A stretch of DNA of 64,000 nt from Mauremys mutica. Its lineage: Eukaryota > Chordata > Testudines > Geoemydidae. The notes under the pieces are model-generated. The model was given only the letters and a program-made list of their open reading frames with translations. It was not told the DNA's origin and searched no databases. The translations under genes and the position numbers were made by a program. The stretch spans positions 8,955,501-9,019,500 of the forward strand of contig NC_059084.1 of NCBI RefSeq assembly GCF_020497125.1, read 5' to 3'. This document shows, one piece after another, positions 11,614 through 23,225 of the stretch; positions within the stretch are counted from its first letter, which is position 1; every line of letters starts with the position of its first letter.

Positions 11614-12649
11614 GGGTATGTCTACACTACAACGAGAGCTCAGGGCTCAAATTAAGACTCAAGCCTAACTCCCTTCCATCTAAACACAAACTGTGCCAGC
11701 CCAGGGCTCTGTTCCTGGATCCCAGGAAGCCACAGGGGTGGAAGGTCCCACCTGGACAGTCAGGTTTGGTGTTACTACTTTTGAAGGGGAACTTTAAACA
11801 ACGGCCCCTCCACCCCCATACCAGGTCCCCACTGCCTCCCCGGGCTCACCTCCTTTCTCCCAGGGCCCCGCTGCCTCCCCTCCCATTGTCCCAAACTCCC
11901 TCCTGCGCACCCCAGGCAGGAGTGGTGGAAGCTCCCTAAAGTGAAGGTGCTACCAGCACCCGAACTGTGGCCTCGCACCACCCATTTCCCCCAAGGCCCT
12001 GCCCTCACACTGTCCCTTCCCCCAAGGATCTGCCCACGCCGCCTCTTCCCCCCAGACCTCGCCCCCCACTTGCTCCTGTATGCCCCTTCCCCCTCATCTC
12101 TCACTCTTAAGGCCAGTAAAAAGTGGGAGCACATAGCCTTCCCACTTTTAAAAGTGATGGGGCCACAGCCCCCTGTCCTCCCCGGTTCCGGGCTTCAAAC
12201 ACTCACTGGAGGCTGCGGGGGAGGAAGGGACAGGACTGGCTTCCTCGTGCCCCTGCTGGCAGAGCTGTGCTGCTAGCCTGGCTTCCCTGCTCCAGTGGGA
12301 TCACCAGCTGCAGTGCCTTTCCCAGGCATGTCTCTTCAGCCACACTCAGCCCAGCTCCCACCCTGGCAGAAATGGGGGGGGGAGGATGAGCTCAGGGGAG
12401 GGAATCCCAGGGTGGGGAACCAGGGCAGAAGCTGGGTGGTGGTGGTGGAGGTGGAGATGATTATTGGGCAGGGGCATGCCCCTGTTTATCCCCCCTTGTG
12501 CACACCCCTGCTGTGGACCCAGAGTTCAACAATTCTTAATGTGGGGTTACAAATGAGTGTAGACACCTAAGCCCTAGGTTAACAAACATAGGGCCTGCTA
12601 ACTCCAGTTCTACTAACTCTGGGCTTACACTGCAGTGCAGATATATCCT
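11614..12649. mobile_element. Composite element with gggtatgtctaca-type ends
   Basis: The left end gggtatgtctacactacaac and the right end (reverse complement) aaggatatatctgcactgca are of the same terminal type, 1.0 kb apart. The interior from about 11770 to 12530 is strongly C-rich on the plus strand and holds overlapping open frames on both strands (for example 11775-12134 minus and 11941-12276 plus). Those frames reflect low stop-codon density in GC-rich DNA, not protein motifs. The interior may be a second repeat inserted into the MITE. Confidence 0.45.
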
Positions 12650-13310
12650 TACTGTTCTGACAGAGCGTAGTATCTCTGCCAGTACTTTGAGCTCAGTCAT
12701 GCCTTGCAAGAGTGTACATGAGATTTCCCTGATGTAGTCTCTCATAAATATACATTTTTTTCTCTAAAGGGATTTAAATTCAAGATGCCAGCATGCAGCT
12801 TCTACCCCACTTAAAAACAAAGCAAAAAAATACCTGCTTCCACAGCCTTCTTGCTGGGCATTCAACTTCATGCTCCAGAAGAAAAGCCCTAATGTTGTCT
12901 CTAAACAAACATTCTTGTTAACGTTCAATGCCTAAAATCAAAGTTCCTCTTGGGGCTCAATGGGGATTCAGAAGTACATTTTTTTTAGATTTGAAGGCAT
13001 AAAAATACATTTTTGAAGACTTACATGAACTCTGAGAACTTGCCTAATAGGGGAATCGAATTCTACATCTCCAAGCTTTAGCTTATTAAATAGGGGGAAA
13101 CGTAAAATGCACGACTGGGATAAAAGAACCACTCTTTTTTGCTGATTAATTCCTAAGTTTCTGAAGTCAGTATCTTTGTTCTGAGTAAAATATGTCTGGT
13201 AGCAGCTCAGCCTCAGTGGATGCCAAGCTACATCAAAAACCGATCAAACACAAGTTGGCAAGACTGTCCAGTTCCGCTCAAGAGGTTCCTGACTAAGCTT
13301 GCATTGAGGC
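12650..13310. other. Unique-looking stretch
   Basis: No gene or named repeat is seen. Confidence 0.5.
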
Positions 13311-13400
13311 AGAATCATAGAAATGGAGAGCTGGAAGGAACCTGAGCAGGTCATCTAGTCCACCCCTCCAATCTGAGGTAAGACCAAATACACTCCTGAC
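13311..13400 (-). mobile_element. CR1 LINE 3' end fragment
   Basis: Read on the minus strand this is the CR1 3' untranslated tail: the plus strand shows agaatcatagaaatggagag, ctggaaggaacctgagcagg and tcatctagtccacccctcc, the complement of the ggactagatgacct...ttccagc...attctatgattct tail that ends CR1 elements. Only the last 90 bp or so are recognisable. Confidence 0.75.
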
Positions 13401-14860
13401 TCCTTAGGATGGTAAATGGCCTAAATCGGGTATTAGATCTTTAACAAGGCTGGATACAAACATCTCACAGTACAACTCTCTATCCTAATTCAAACTAGTA
13501 GATACATCAAGGACTTTAGTTTCTAGCTTTACCCAAACCAATTAGCTCTTGGCAGCATTATTCACTTCAGAGAACAAAATATAATATAACATTTTAAAGT
13601 ACAGTTTAACTCATAATAAGAGTAGTTCCTCTAAGGTAATTACAAACCGATATATTCTGAGTCCCAGCATGTTACTATGCTTCTCTTTACTGCTTTCTAC
13701 AGTTTACATTTGATTTGCCACAAGAAAAAAAAAAGTGGTACCAAACCCTAGAGCCAACAGCTTATATGACAGCTGTGTCCTCGGCAGATAAGACCCATAT
13801 ATATTTTAAGTGGAAGGCGCAACTTGTGAGACTCATCTAGGTCAGTGTCAGATAGGGACTCTTATAAAACCCTAACGGTAGCTATACTCCATGGAATATT
13901 TTTTCTTTTAAAAAATGAACAACAAATTTTCTGGCCAAGGCTTTGCATATTCTTTGGTCTTGCACAATATGCTGTAGAGGATGGTCTGCAGTGCTCATGA
14001 ATGGATGACATTCATATTTGTTTATATATTCTTCCCAATTTTTGGCCTCCAGTATCAGAAGTAACAATTATTACACACAAAGCTTGAATATGTTTATCTA
14101 TGTAGGGAGAATACATGATGTCTGGTAGAAAAGTTTTACTGGCATGAGTATGAGGTGACCATGCTGCTCAAAAGTGGCAAAGCCCATTTATGCCTAATAT
14201 CTGGATGAGTTAGGGTAAAACCTTTATACCACACTATCAATATTCTCTGTTTTCCAGTTTTGCAGGAAAAGAGTACATATTTTTGGCTGTTTTTAAAAAA
14301 TCTGATTTGTTTAACGATACTCAAGGGCATCAAACATTAGAATAAGTCCTTGCAAGTGCAAGAGATGAGGTAAAAGGTGCACGATAAATGGAATTTACCA
14401 CGCAGCTATCACAACTGTAGATGTAATATGTGTGGGCCATCTCAAGGAAGCTTGCTGACCAAGTGCACTTTTCAGTGCAGCCAAATGAAGTAAAGTCTGC
14501 ACACACCATGAAAGAAAACCAGAGGCAGAAGTCAGATTTGCATTTGCAAAAATAAATAAATAAATAAAGGGGGGAGGCAGGGGGAAAAGATTTGGTCTCA
14601 GCCCTTTCAAAAATCTACCTCCTTAAAGAATACTGGGTTTTTTTTAATTATTTTATTTTATTTTTGTAAGGGGCTGAGTCTAAGATTGGGATCCTGTCAA
14701 CCTTGTTGTATTCCTTTAAAGCTATTTTGTTAATTTTTTCTATGATATTTCAGTTGTTCTTTCAACCCTACCACTGAGTGGCAAAGACATATATGCATGT
14801 ATAAGTTAAATATGGAAAACATTAAATCAAATTGATTTTAAGTGCAGTGGTAGTAATATA
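13401..14860. other. Unique-looking AT-rich stretch
   Basis: No gene is seen. A short (AAAT)n run lies at about 14548-14568 and poly(T) tracts at 14637-14665. Confidence 0.5.
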
Positions 14861-14869
14861 CATATACAG

Positions 14870-15225
14870 ACATGGGCGGCACATGAACCGCCCATTCGGG
14901 GAGGGTAGGCCCCATCCCCGCCTCTTCTGCTCCCCACCAGAGCCCTGCATCGTGGCCACCCCATGTGTGGCCCCAGCCAGCGGCCCCAGCCTTGGAGCAC
15001 CAAGCAGGCAGGCAGTGTGTCCCCAGTCCCAGAGCACCGGGTGGGGGGGGGGGGTGGCGTGAGCTGTGCCAGCCCCAGCCCGGGCCACACCCATGGCAAG
15101 GGGGAGGAAGAGCTGCAGAGCAGGAAGCAGGAGGGTGCCTGGGGGCGGAGTGTGGGTGGGGCGATGCCTGGCTGTTTGGGGAGGCTCAGTCTTCACTGGC
15201 CTTTGATACCCACCTCCCATGTATA
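14870..15225. repeat. GC-rich repeat block
   Basis: A sharp GC-rich island between AT-rich flanks, with a poly(G) run at 15042-15053. The left edge catgggcggcac and right edge (reverse complement) catgggaggtgg are loosely inverted, which suggests a MITE. Long frames on both strands (such as 14822-15220 minus) are composition artefacts with Pro/Gly/Arg-rich translations. Confidence 0.4.
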
Positions 15226-15261
15226 TAGAGGATATATAGAAATCTACCAGATACTCTATAT

Positions 15262-15543
15262 CAGTGATACTCAGACCTCAGTACTTCAGGAGCCAAATTA
15301 GCTATCAACATTACCCGAAAGAGCCATAGTACGGTGAATTCATTGTTTCATCTGCTATTTTTTAATATCTCATAGCAAAATGACTGATCAAGTATTCTAC
15401 AATTGGTTAATAACATAGTAAAAGCATCCTGATTGGTTAATAATTAAATCACACAGTGTTTTAATATCACGTGCTGCAAAGCGTCACCGGAGACACATTA
15501 AAGAGGCACTTGCAGCTACCGAGCCTCAGTCTGAGTATCACTG
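15262..15543. mobile_element. hAT-type MITE, 282 bp
   Basis: Perfect 15-base terminal inverted repeats CAGTGATACTCAGAC at both ends, flanked by 8-bp duplications ctctatat (15254-15261) and ctctttat (15544-15551), 7 of 8 identical. The interior is AT-rich and has no frame. Confidence 0.85.
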
Positions 15544-15596
15544 CTCTTTATGCATCTAGATACGTCATATACAATAGCTATAACTAGACAAAGTTC

Positions 15597-15618
15597 TGTG
15601 TGTGTGTGTGTGTGTGTG
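15597..15618. repeat. (TG)n microsatellite
   Basis: Eleven TG units followed by cgcg. Confidence 0.95.
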
Positions 15619-15619
15619 C

Positions 15620-17220
15620 GCGTGCAAAAAATATGCACTAAATAGATGACAGACAGTGATCCTTCCTTGCTTTATGTTTTTTCAGGTCAATGCTCATATT
15701 TTAAATCTGATACCTTCTAATGATACATGTGGCTGGGATAATCCATTTAGGACATTCTGGGTTTTTTGTTTAAGTCAGCTTTAAAGTTGAATTTCCAACA
15801 TGCAACAACCCATTCAGCTTTCTACAGAAAATAAAATCAAGTTTCCAGCTGACCACACAGGCACAGCTAATATTAAGGGAAAAGGTGAATCCTACATGAC
15901 ATGTACTTTTTTCTTAGGGTTGCTGTGAAGCCTGAGGGAGTCAGAAGGACAGAACAAAATCCTTAATAAACCTGTAAACTGAAAAAAGCAATATCTGCCC
16001 CTGGAGAGAGAGGGTCTAATCAGACTGACACATCCTAACCAGTGTTTATGTATATTTCCAAAACCACTGTTCTCTGAATTTCTAAGTAAATTTCAAATTT
16101 CTTCACTTTATCAGTTTAGTATTCTGTTCTTGTCCAACTGTCTTGTCAAAAAACATTACCATAGTCTAAAAACTTTAAGTTCACAGGAGCAGGGGGGAAG
16201 CTGAAAGAGCATCTATTGGAAAGGACATTTATTATCTTCATTTTAAAACAGATTCTACTTTTATGACTGAGGGTAAAGAGCTCTGCGCCCTCAAAATTCA
16301 CCCCACCTCTCAAGGCTTGGGATAGGAAAGCATGCTGAATAATTCCTCCCTTATCAATTACTAGTGAAGTGTAAAGTAAATCTGCTGCCGTTCAATAAAA
16401 TCCTTCAACGAAATCACAAGTCTCTCAGTTACTGTTTCTGTCTCAGTGGCGTTGAGTATTCCAGGTCATTGCACAGGTTAAGTGAACAACCTCACAAATG
16501 CAGAAATAACACAAACCGTGATTGTTCCAATTTCCTCACAGCAGCACGTTAAAGAAGAGCGTAATCAAACCTGCCCTCTCCCTATGCTGACCTGCCCCTC
16601 CTTTTTATTTACTTTTCAGCACTGTATTGCCTCTTTTATACAACCAACTCCCCCACAACCATACATCCCCTAGTCAAACTGCTTTCTTACATAGCATTTC
16701 CATACTTCTCTAGCATTCACTTCAGAAGACCCCTTATCTCAGAGCTTGTCGAGGTTTACTCTTTTCAGGGGAATGAAAGTCACTTTTCATTTTTGGTAGA
16801 AGATATTCTAAAGAAGCTTTCTCCAACGACTGATTTGTCAAGTTCTGACACTCGGTATGTTATTTTTTTACACTAATGTAGTTCATTAACCCTGCATAAC
16901 TGCCAATTAAGAGATTCTCTCTTTGAGAAGCAACATCCTCTCTCTGAAACCCATTTAATTACCGAAAAATGAATAGCTTAAATATAACACCCTCCTCTCC
17001 TGTTAGTTCAGCTGTGGTGAATTTTACATACTCTTACTATTTTTGGCTTCTGGTTGCAATGAAAAGTAAGGTTGGGAAAAATACCCGACTTTTTCAAAAA
17101 AAATATTTTTTTCTGTAATGTTACTCTGAATGAGCTAAATCCTGAAGGACTTACTCACATGGGGCCTGTGCCCTTCCAGACCTACAAGCAGAGGGGGACT
17201 CTCTGTGCCTTTCTATCTAT
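15620..17220. other. Unique-looking AT-rich stretch
   Basis: No gene or named repeat is seen. Confidence 0.5.
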
Positions 17221-17224
17221 TTGA

Positions 17225-17358
17225 GGTACTTCCTTGGCCCCCATTATCACGGTATCTGAGCACCTCACAATCTAATGCATTTATCCTCACAACACCCTTC
17301 TAAGGTAGTGAAGTGTTATCCCCATTTTACAAATAGAGAACTGAGGCACCGAGAGATT
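17225..17358 (+). mobile_element. MIR-like CORE-SINE fragment
   Basis: Contains the conserved late part of a MIR/CORE-SINE: tttatcctcacaacaccctt, ttatccccattttacaaata and gaactgaggcaccgagagat, in that order on the plus strand. The tRNA-related head is absent. It runs directly into a gtctaca-type MITE end. Confidence 0.7.
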
Positions 17359-17359
17359 A

Positions 17360-17415
17360 AGGATATGTCTACACCGCAGCTGAGACTAACTCCCAGCTCA
17401 GATAGACACATATTG
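17360..17415. mobile_element. MITE end fragment
   Basis: aaggatatgtctacaccgca is the terminal type seen at 11614 and 30233; a short inverted ctcagatagacacat lies 40 bases on. Only this remnant is seen, interrupting the tail of the MIR-like SINE. Confidence 0.4.
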
Positions 17416-18600
17416 GGTCACATTCTCATCAGATATAAACAGGCAGTGTTCCATTGCTCCTCTGTATCTTTGTTTCTCTTTCTGTTGAAAACCCTACCAG
17501 CAGTAAGCCATGGCATTCATACATCTCTACAGAAAGGGAAAGGACAAGCATTTAATTGTTATCAAGAGCTGAGTGGAGAAATTAAAACTCATATTTGGTG
17601 TCCTGAACTCTGGGATGAGCTGTACAAAGTTCAGTCATCATCAAAATGCGTTCTCTAAAGGAAGAAAAGAGAATTTAATTTAAATGTATTTATTCATAGG
17701 CATTGCCACTCATTATCGTACTCTCTCATTGTATGAGAAGGTACAAGGGAGGCATGGTATAAACTGTTCAGCAATTTAATAAACAATATACAATGGATTT
17801 TTCCCCTTTGCTTAAGGAACAAAAATTACACTCCCTGTCATTCCTCTGGCTGCTTATTTCCATTACATACTTTCCAATATTTTGCATCTCACCACTATGC
17901 TCACCTTCCTCTGAGACTCTCCTTCCTTGCTGTTCCATCAGTCAGGGGCTAGGGGACACTCAAAGTGATGTCTGGTCAGCATGGTCTCACTTAGAGATAA
18001 AGTAAATGAGTTGCTCAACCATGTTTAGTATGCATCCTATCAGAGAGTCCTAAGACAGTCCCTGAACTCAGGTTTCCTACAGAGCAATGCAACACAGAAA
18101 TCACCAGGTGGCTCTATTATGTAGCAGTCATTAGTGAAGAACCCCAGCCACACAAGGCCTGGCTTTCATGTTTTGTAATGTTGCTTGATTACTTGAATAA
18201 AAAATGCCCTACTCTCCCTGGAGACTGCTCACGGTGACTTACACCCTGGTGGGGACAATAGAAATTAATTGACGACATTGTTAACCTCTGAAGGATGTGA
18301 GAAAGCCCAACTGAGGACATATAGAGAAGCAGATGACAGTGAAGACTAATTGTTTAGAGAAAGATTCCCTGAGGTTGTTTGAAAACGGACTCTCATTTCA
18401 GGAAATTCATATACATCTTTATTGTCTTCAAGATACTCAAGTTCAGATGAGGGCCAGATTCTGACTTGAACAGAGTTCACACTGTAGTAACTGAGATCAG
18501 AACAGACCCTAAACACATATTTAAGACGAGCCCCATCTCAAAAAGACTGCACCTGTACAAAGACTATCTTGCCAATTAGTAATCTACTGATGAACTGAGG
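17416..18600. other. Unique-looking stretch
   Basis: A plus-strand frame covers 17275-17658 (127 codons) but begins inside the SINE and has no domain, so it is not called. A foldback half gggccagattctgac lies at about 18450-18465. Confidence 0.45.
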
Positions 18601-18812
18601 TAGTGTGTCCTAGTGGCTAGAGCAGTGGAGTGGGACTTAAGAGACCTGGGTTTTAGACCTTTAGAGCATTAGACTTTAATGATCTGTGCCTCAGTTTCCC
18701 CATCAATAAAATGAAGATGCAACAACAGTGACCTTCTTTGTAACATGCTTTCAGCTTTACAGATGAAAAATGCTATATAAAAATCTAAGTGTCACTACTA
18801 TTATTAAAGCGG
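18601..18812 (+). mobile_element. MIR-like CORE-SINE
   Basis: The tRNA-related head is visible as tagtggctagagcagtggag (18613-18632, A-box region) followed by gagacctgggttttagacc. After a deleted central part come ctgtgcctcagtttccccat and a degenerate tail atgaaaaatgctatataaa with tactattatta. This is the standard order of a MIR/L2-tailed SINE. The B-box is decayed, so it should be transcriptionally dead. Confidence 0.75.
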
Positions 18813-19190
18813 TTTTATTTTTAATTTTACTCTGTTAATTAGATTTTAAACTTTTCGCTCATTGCTACTGCAGAAGACAGGAGTTCTCATTCTGAAATGT
18901 CAGTCACGTAACTGTCCAAAGCTGCCCAGGAGATTCTCACCTTCATTTTAAAAATTATTTCTCTCAACCCTCACCACCAGCCACAGAAAGAGCCTAATTT
19001 TCAAACAAATAGACTATTTTGTGGATCCAACCTGTGTCTGCAATATCGGCAGTCACAACTGAATTGCAGGCACATATCTGAATATATGTGGGTTTAACTA
19101 CCTAACTGTGAATGCAAATCAGGTAGCTAGAATCAAAAGTAATCAGATTTGCATTCAAAGATTGTTTTGGGGTTGCAGAAACATAGGCAT
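18813..19190. other. Unique-looking AT-rich stretch
   Basis: Nothing recognised. Confidence 0.5.
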
Positions 19191-19191
19191 A

Positions 19192-19350
19192 AATTTTGCA
19201 GGTACAAAATTACCTCAGCCTTAGGACATGAGCATAAACAGAGTTACACACATGCTTAACTTAATGCACTGCAAGTACTTCCACTGAGATCATGGCACTA
19301 GTGCAGTGAGTAAAGTTAAGCATGTGCATAAATCTTTGCAGGACTGGGGT
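19192..19350. mobile_element. Foldback MITE
   Basis: cacatgcttaacttaatgca (about 19249) and, reverse-complemented from 19301-19327, cacatgcttaactttactca form inverted arms around a 28-base centre containing ccactgagatcatgg. This is a small palindromic element of the type often seen in turtle and bird intergenic DNA. Confidence 0.55.
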
Positions 19351-19378
19351 CTGTGACATTGATATTATTGTTCTAGGG

Positions 19379-20216
19379 CAGAGGTGGGCAAACTACAGCC
19401 CGCGGGCCACATCCAGCCCACAAGACCGTCCTGCCTGGTTCCTGAGCTCCGGGCCTGGGCTAGCTCCCGGCCCCTCTCCCGCTGTTTCCCCTCACCCGCA
19501 GTCTCAGCTCGCTCGCTCCACCGCCGGTGCAATGCTCTAGGTGGCAGGGCTGTGAGCTCCTGGGGCAGTGCAGCTGCAGAGCCCGGTCTGACCCGCTGCT
19601 CTGTGCTGTGCGGTGGCGCGGCCTGGCTCCAGCTGGGCGGCGCGGCTGTAGTGCCGCCAGCCACTGGTGCTCCAGGCAGCACGGTAAGGGGGCTGGGGGC
19701 ACAGAGCAGGGGGGGTTGCATAGAGGGCAGGTAGTTCGGGGTGGTGGTGAAGGGGCAGGGGTGTGGATAGGGGTCGGGGCAGTCATGGGGGGGCAGAAGG
19801 TTGAATGGGGCAGGGGTCCCCGTGGGGCAGTCAGGAAGGAGAGGAGGGGTTGGATGGGGAGGCAGGGGGCAGTCAGGGGCAGGGGTTCTGAGGGCAGTCA
19901 GGGGACAGGGAGAAGGGGTGGTTGGATGGGGCAGGAGTCCTGCGGGGGCCATCAGGAATGAGAGGAGGGGTTGGATGGGGTAGTGGAGGTCCGGGGGCAG
20001 TCAGGGGACAGGGAGTGGGTGTGAGTGGATGGGGCAGGGGTCCTGGGGTGGGGCCATCAGGGAACAGGGGAGTTGGATGGGGCAGGAGTCCCGGGAGGGA
20101 CACGGGGGGGCAGATAGGAGATGGGGGCCAGGCCACGACCCCCTCCCCTAACCAGCCCTCCATACAATTTACGAAACCCGATGTGGCCCCCAGGCCAAAA
20201 AGTTTGCCCACCCCTG
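19379..20216. mobile_element. hAT-type element with internal minisatellite, 838 bp
   Basis: Left end CAGAGGTGGGCAAACTACAG and right end (reverse complement) CAGGGGTGGGCAAACTTTTT are hAT-type inverted repeats that continue into inexact cgggccacat...matches. Perfect 8-bp duplications ttctaggg flank it (19371-19378 and 20217-20224). The middle is GC-rich; 19700-20140 is a degenerate G-rich minisatellite built on ggatggggcaggggtc and ggcagtcagggg units. Frames here (19365-19952 minus, 19527-19961 plus) are Pro- or Gly-rich composition artefacts. No transposase remains. Confidence 0.9.
19700..20140. repeat. G-rich minisatellite inside hAT element
   Basis: At least seven degenerate copies of a unit containing ttggatggggcag and gggcagtcaggggacaggg, spacing irregular between about 45 and 90 bases. 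Multiple GGG and GGGG runs per unit on the plus strand make G-quadruplex formation plausible. Confidence 0.75.
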
Positions 20217-20224
20217 TTCTAGGG

Positions 20225-21460
20225 GGAAAGTACCTTACAGTTACTGCCTCCTGACAGAGTGAAGAACGCACAATTGCATAGCATCTTATACTAGGAAGGG
20301 GACACGCTTGTAACTCAAGGAGTTCTCCCAGGGAGAGAGTGTATGTATACTTACATATAAAAACTTTTTAAAGACCACCATAATACTCAAGGATAATAAA
20401 CTATTGTTGGATATTTTTAAAATATATTGCACCCCAATGAATTGGCATGTACTAACAAGTTAAGCCAATTTTCCACCAATCAGTAGGCATGGTTATTTAA
20501 GGGAAAAGCCACTATATTTATTCTAAATATAAAAGAATCCTCTAAAGACCAGAGACTAAATTATTTTGCCTTCAGTCAAAGATCTACCTTAGTTCCTAGT
20601 GAGTTTGTGCACATCACAAAGCCACCATACAGTTCAGGATGATGACAGTCTAAGGAAGACTAATTCTAAAGAGAAAAACATCATGTAGTTACGATTCCCA
20701 CCTTTATGTTAAGAGATGATTACCAGAGCTAAAAATGAAAAAAAATTGTTCCACTGAAAGATAGCAAACCAACTGAGTTACTTTGCATTTACACTGATAT
20801 AACTGAGATGAGAATCTGGCCCTAGATTTATAAATATAAATAACTAATTTTCTCTGATATTAAAGTGACATATAAATTGCTTAGTGTATTATAATATCCT
20901 CAATTTGATTTTTAGCTGAGCAGACTATATTTTTCAATTTCCTTTTGGCATTAAGTGGTTTATTATAAATTGACATGGTTAGTTCTCAGAAAATTTCATT
21001 TTCGCATTTTGATTTGCTTTCTTAATAAAATCTTTTTTACAGAGATGTCTTCATTTGACATATTAGAAAAGTTTCATTTTAAAAGAATTTTTAAATGAAA
21101 GATAAAGAGCTTTATTTTCAGAGTCCAGGCTCCACTTGGGCATATGCAATTTTATAAATGTACACATGCATGTGTATTCACTTCCACATGGAGATAACAG
21201 AACTAGCACACAATAAATGCAAGTGTTAATGCAACAAAGTGCAGGCACAAGTCTGCATGTGAGCAAAACAAAAACAACCGATAGTAAACTTTAAATAAAT
21301 AGTTTAACATCTATGCAACGCTGAATTTGTTTGCACCATGACATTTGTGCAGGGATTAAACAATTAAAAATTCACATTAGCAATTTTTACTATGTGTATG
21401 CACGTGTTTTGCTCCTGAAATTTTCGTGTGAAAGAATGCTTGTCCAATGGATAGATGTCT
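20225..21460. other. Unique-looking AT-rich stretch
   Basis: A half of a foldback repeat (tttacactgatataactgag, then atgagaatctggccct) is at about 20790-20823. Otherwise nothing is recognised. Confidence 0.5.
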
Positions 21461-21465
21461 GTCAA

Positions 21466-21665
21466 TGGAGAGAGGACATTCTCATCCTCCTGAACCTCTC
21501 TGCAGTGTTTGACACTGTTGATCATGAGATACTGCTGTCTTGGCTGAGAGAGATGGCAGAAGTCCAGAGTAATATACTAAAATGGTCTGAGTCCTTCCAA
21601 GAGTGATGCACCCGAAGAGTAGTGATAAGAAACTGCCTCTCCAGCACTAAACCCCTCATCTGTTG
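21466..21665 (+). pseudogene. L2/CR1-clade LINE reverse transcriptase relic
   Basis: The plus-strand translation around 21478-21600 gives ILILLNLSAVFDTVDHEILL, the conserved block of non-LTR reverse transcriptases that holds the first catalytic aspartate (the D of VFD at about 21511). It continues as ILKWSESFQE, then a stop, then in the same frame a block resembling the Arg/Val-rich strand that follows in the family. The first aspartate of the LDLS-type motif is an asparagine here. The relic is cut at 21666 by a DNA transposon. It is dead: it has a stop codon and lacks most of the enzyme. Confidence 0.75.
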
Positions 21666-22676
21666 AGTTTAGGGTGGCTAGATACCCGGTTTTCAACCAG
21701 AAAGTCCGGTCAAAGATGGGACCAGACAGTGTCTGGTCAGATCTGCTGACTGGACACCAAAAGTCTGGTTACTGTGGACGGGGCAAGGGGGGGTGAGCAC
21801 TGGGTCATAACCTGCACCAGCCCCTACTCAGCTGGGACTGCCTCTTACCTGCATCAGGCAGCTGCAGCTTCCAGCCCTGGCACCACAGGCGAGTCTAGAG
21901 TGACTAGATCAAAAGAATAAAATATCGGGACACATTCGGGGGGGGAGGGGAGGCGGAGGCATGGGTGACAGGTGGACCCCCCCTTTGGAGAGGCTAGTCA
22001 CGCAGCCCTGCGAGGCCCCACTGCCAGAGGAACCCCGGGCCAGCCCAAGCCAGCTGGTCGGTCGGAGTAGCCCCAGCTGTGGGTCGGGGGCGCATGGTCC
22101 CAGCTCCAGTTCCCGCTCCTAGGAGGGGGCAGGGGCAGGGGCGTGAGTTCAGGGTGCTGGCTCCAGGAGGGAGTTTGGTATGGGAGGGGCTCAGGGCTGG
22201 GGGTTGGGGTATAGAAGGGGGTGCGGGCTCCGGGAGGGACTTTGGGTGCAGGAGGGGGCTCAGGGCTGGGGCAGGGCATGGGAGGGGCTGTGGGCTCCAT
22301 GCAGGGCCTACCTTGGGTGGCTCCCCGGAAGCAGCAACATCTTCCTCTGGGTCTTAGGCAGCGGCATCGGAGGCATGGCCAGGCGGCTCCGTGTGCTGCC
22401 TCCACCCACAGGCGCTGCCCCCGCAGTTCGTGGCAAGGGCAGCGCGTCAGGACGCAGGACAAAGAGTTAAATATCGCGACAGTCTCGATTTTATCGGAAT
22501 GTCTGGTCACCCATGGTGGGGGAGAAGAGCAGCACGTGATGAGAGGAGGATGGAAGAGGAGCAACCAGGGGGCAGGCCTCGGGGGAAAGAGGCAGGGCCG
22601 GGGCGAGGAAGCAGAGGTTTCGGCACTTCTGCTAGAGTGTCCGGTTTTTAAATATTACAAAGCTGTCAACCCTAGG
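21666..22676. mobile_element. Nested DNA-transposon composite inside LINE
   Basis: The outer ends are agggtggctagatacccggt on the left and, reverse-complemented on the right, agggttgacagctttgtaat. Within them a second element starts with gagtgactagatcaaaagaa (21898) and ends (reverse complement) gggtgaccagacattccgat near 22515. Both end pairs are imperfect inverted repeats of the agggtgaccaga type. The GC-rich centre gives long but meaningless frames on both strands. Confidence 0.5.
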
Positions 22677-22881
22677 GAGTTCCACAACCAAGGCCTGGGC
22701 CTAGGATACCTAAAAGAACATTTAAAGCCCCGGGATGAAGACTGTGGTCAACAACTTCGCACCTCTGGAATACTGGAACGCTCAACAATAGAGTAAAGCT
22801 CATCTGTGCAGGAGACAGCACCTTCTCTGGGGTTGGTCCAAGATTGTGGCATTAACTCCCCAAGGAACAAAGAACTATGAC
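22677..22881 (+). pseudogene. LINE relic, middle part
   Basis: After the nested composite the LINE resumes with gagttccacaaccaaggcct and later ggggttggtccaagattgtgg, resembling the C-terminal part of an L2/CR1-clade ORF2. It is interrupted at 22881 by the hAT MITE and continues at 23144 (removing the MITE and one duplication joins ...aactatgac directly to aaacctcacagc). Confidence 0.55.
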
Positions 22882-23135
22882 CAGGCCGGCTCCAGCGTTT
22901 TTGCCGCCCCAAACGGCATACAAAAAATGTAAAAAAAAAAAATCCGTAATCGGCAGCACTTCGGTGGCAGCTCTACCATTTTGTTTTTCGGCGGCAATTC
23001 AGCAGCGGGTCCTTCCCTCCGAGTGGGACTGAGGGACCTGCCGCCGAATTGCCACCGAAGAGCCGGATGTGCTGCCCCTTTCCATTGGCCGCCCCAAGCA
23101 CCTGCTTGGTGTGCTGGTGCCTGGAGCCGGCCCTG
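22882..23135. mobile_element. hAT-type MITE, 254 bp
   Basis: Ends CAGGCCGGCTCCAGCG and (reverse complement) CAGGGCCGGCTCCAGG, flanked by perfect 8-bp duplications actatgac (22874-22881 and 23136-23143). It sits inside the LINE relic, so it is younger than the LINE. The interior has inverted gcggcaattc/gaattgccac arms. Confidence 0.9.
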
Positions 23136-23143
23136 ACTATGAC

Positions 23144-23225
23144 AAACCTCACAGCTTTCTGCTCCAAGTGCAAAGGACATTTCTTTGACCTTGCCTTATG
23201 TAATATCATCACATAGCATCAGGTA
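23144..23225 (+). pseudogene. LINE relic, 3' part
   Basis: tttctgctccaagtgcaaag followed by gacatttctttgaccttgcc continues the LINE C-terminus and tail seen at 22677-22881. Confidence 0.5.

Noticed and set aside
14822..15301. Frames up to 132 codons in the GC island
   Set aside because: Composition artefact in a repeat block; both strands are equally open.
19365..19961. Long overlapping frames on both strands (195 and 144 codons)
   Set aside because: They lie in the G-rich minisatellite of a hAT element and give Pro/Thr- or Gly-rich low-complexity translations.
22000..22800. Frames of 188 and 191 codons on opposite strands
   Set aside because: GC-rich transposon interior; translations are repetitive and have no domain, though the last part of the plus frame overlaps the LINE relic.
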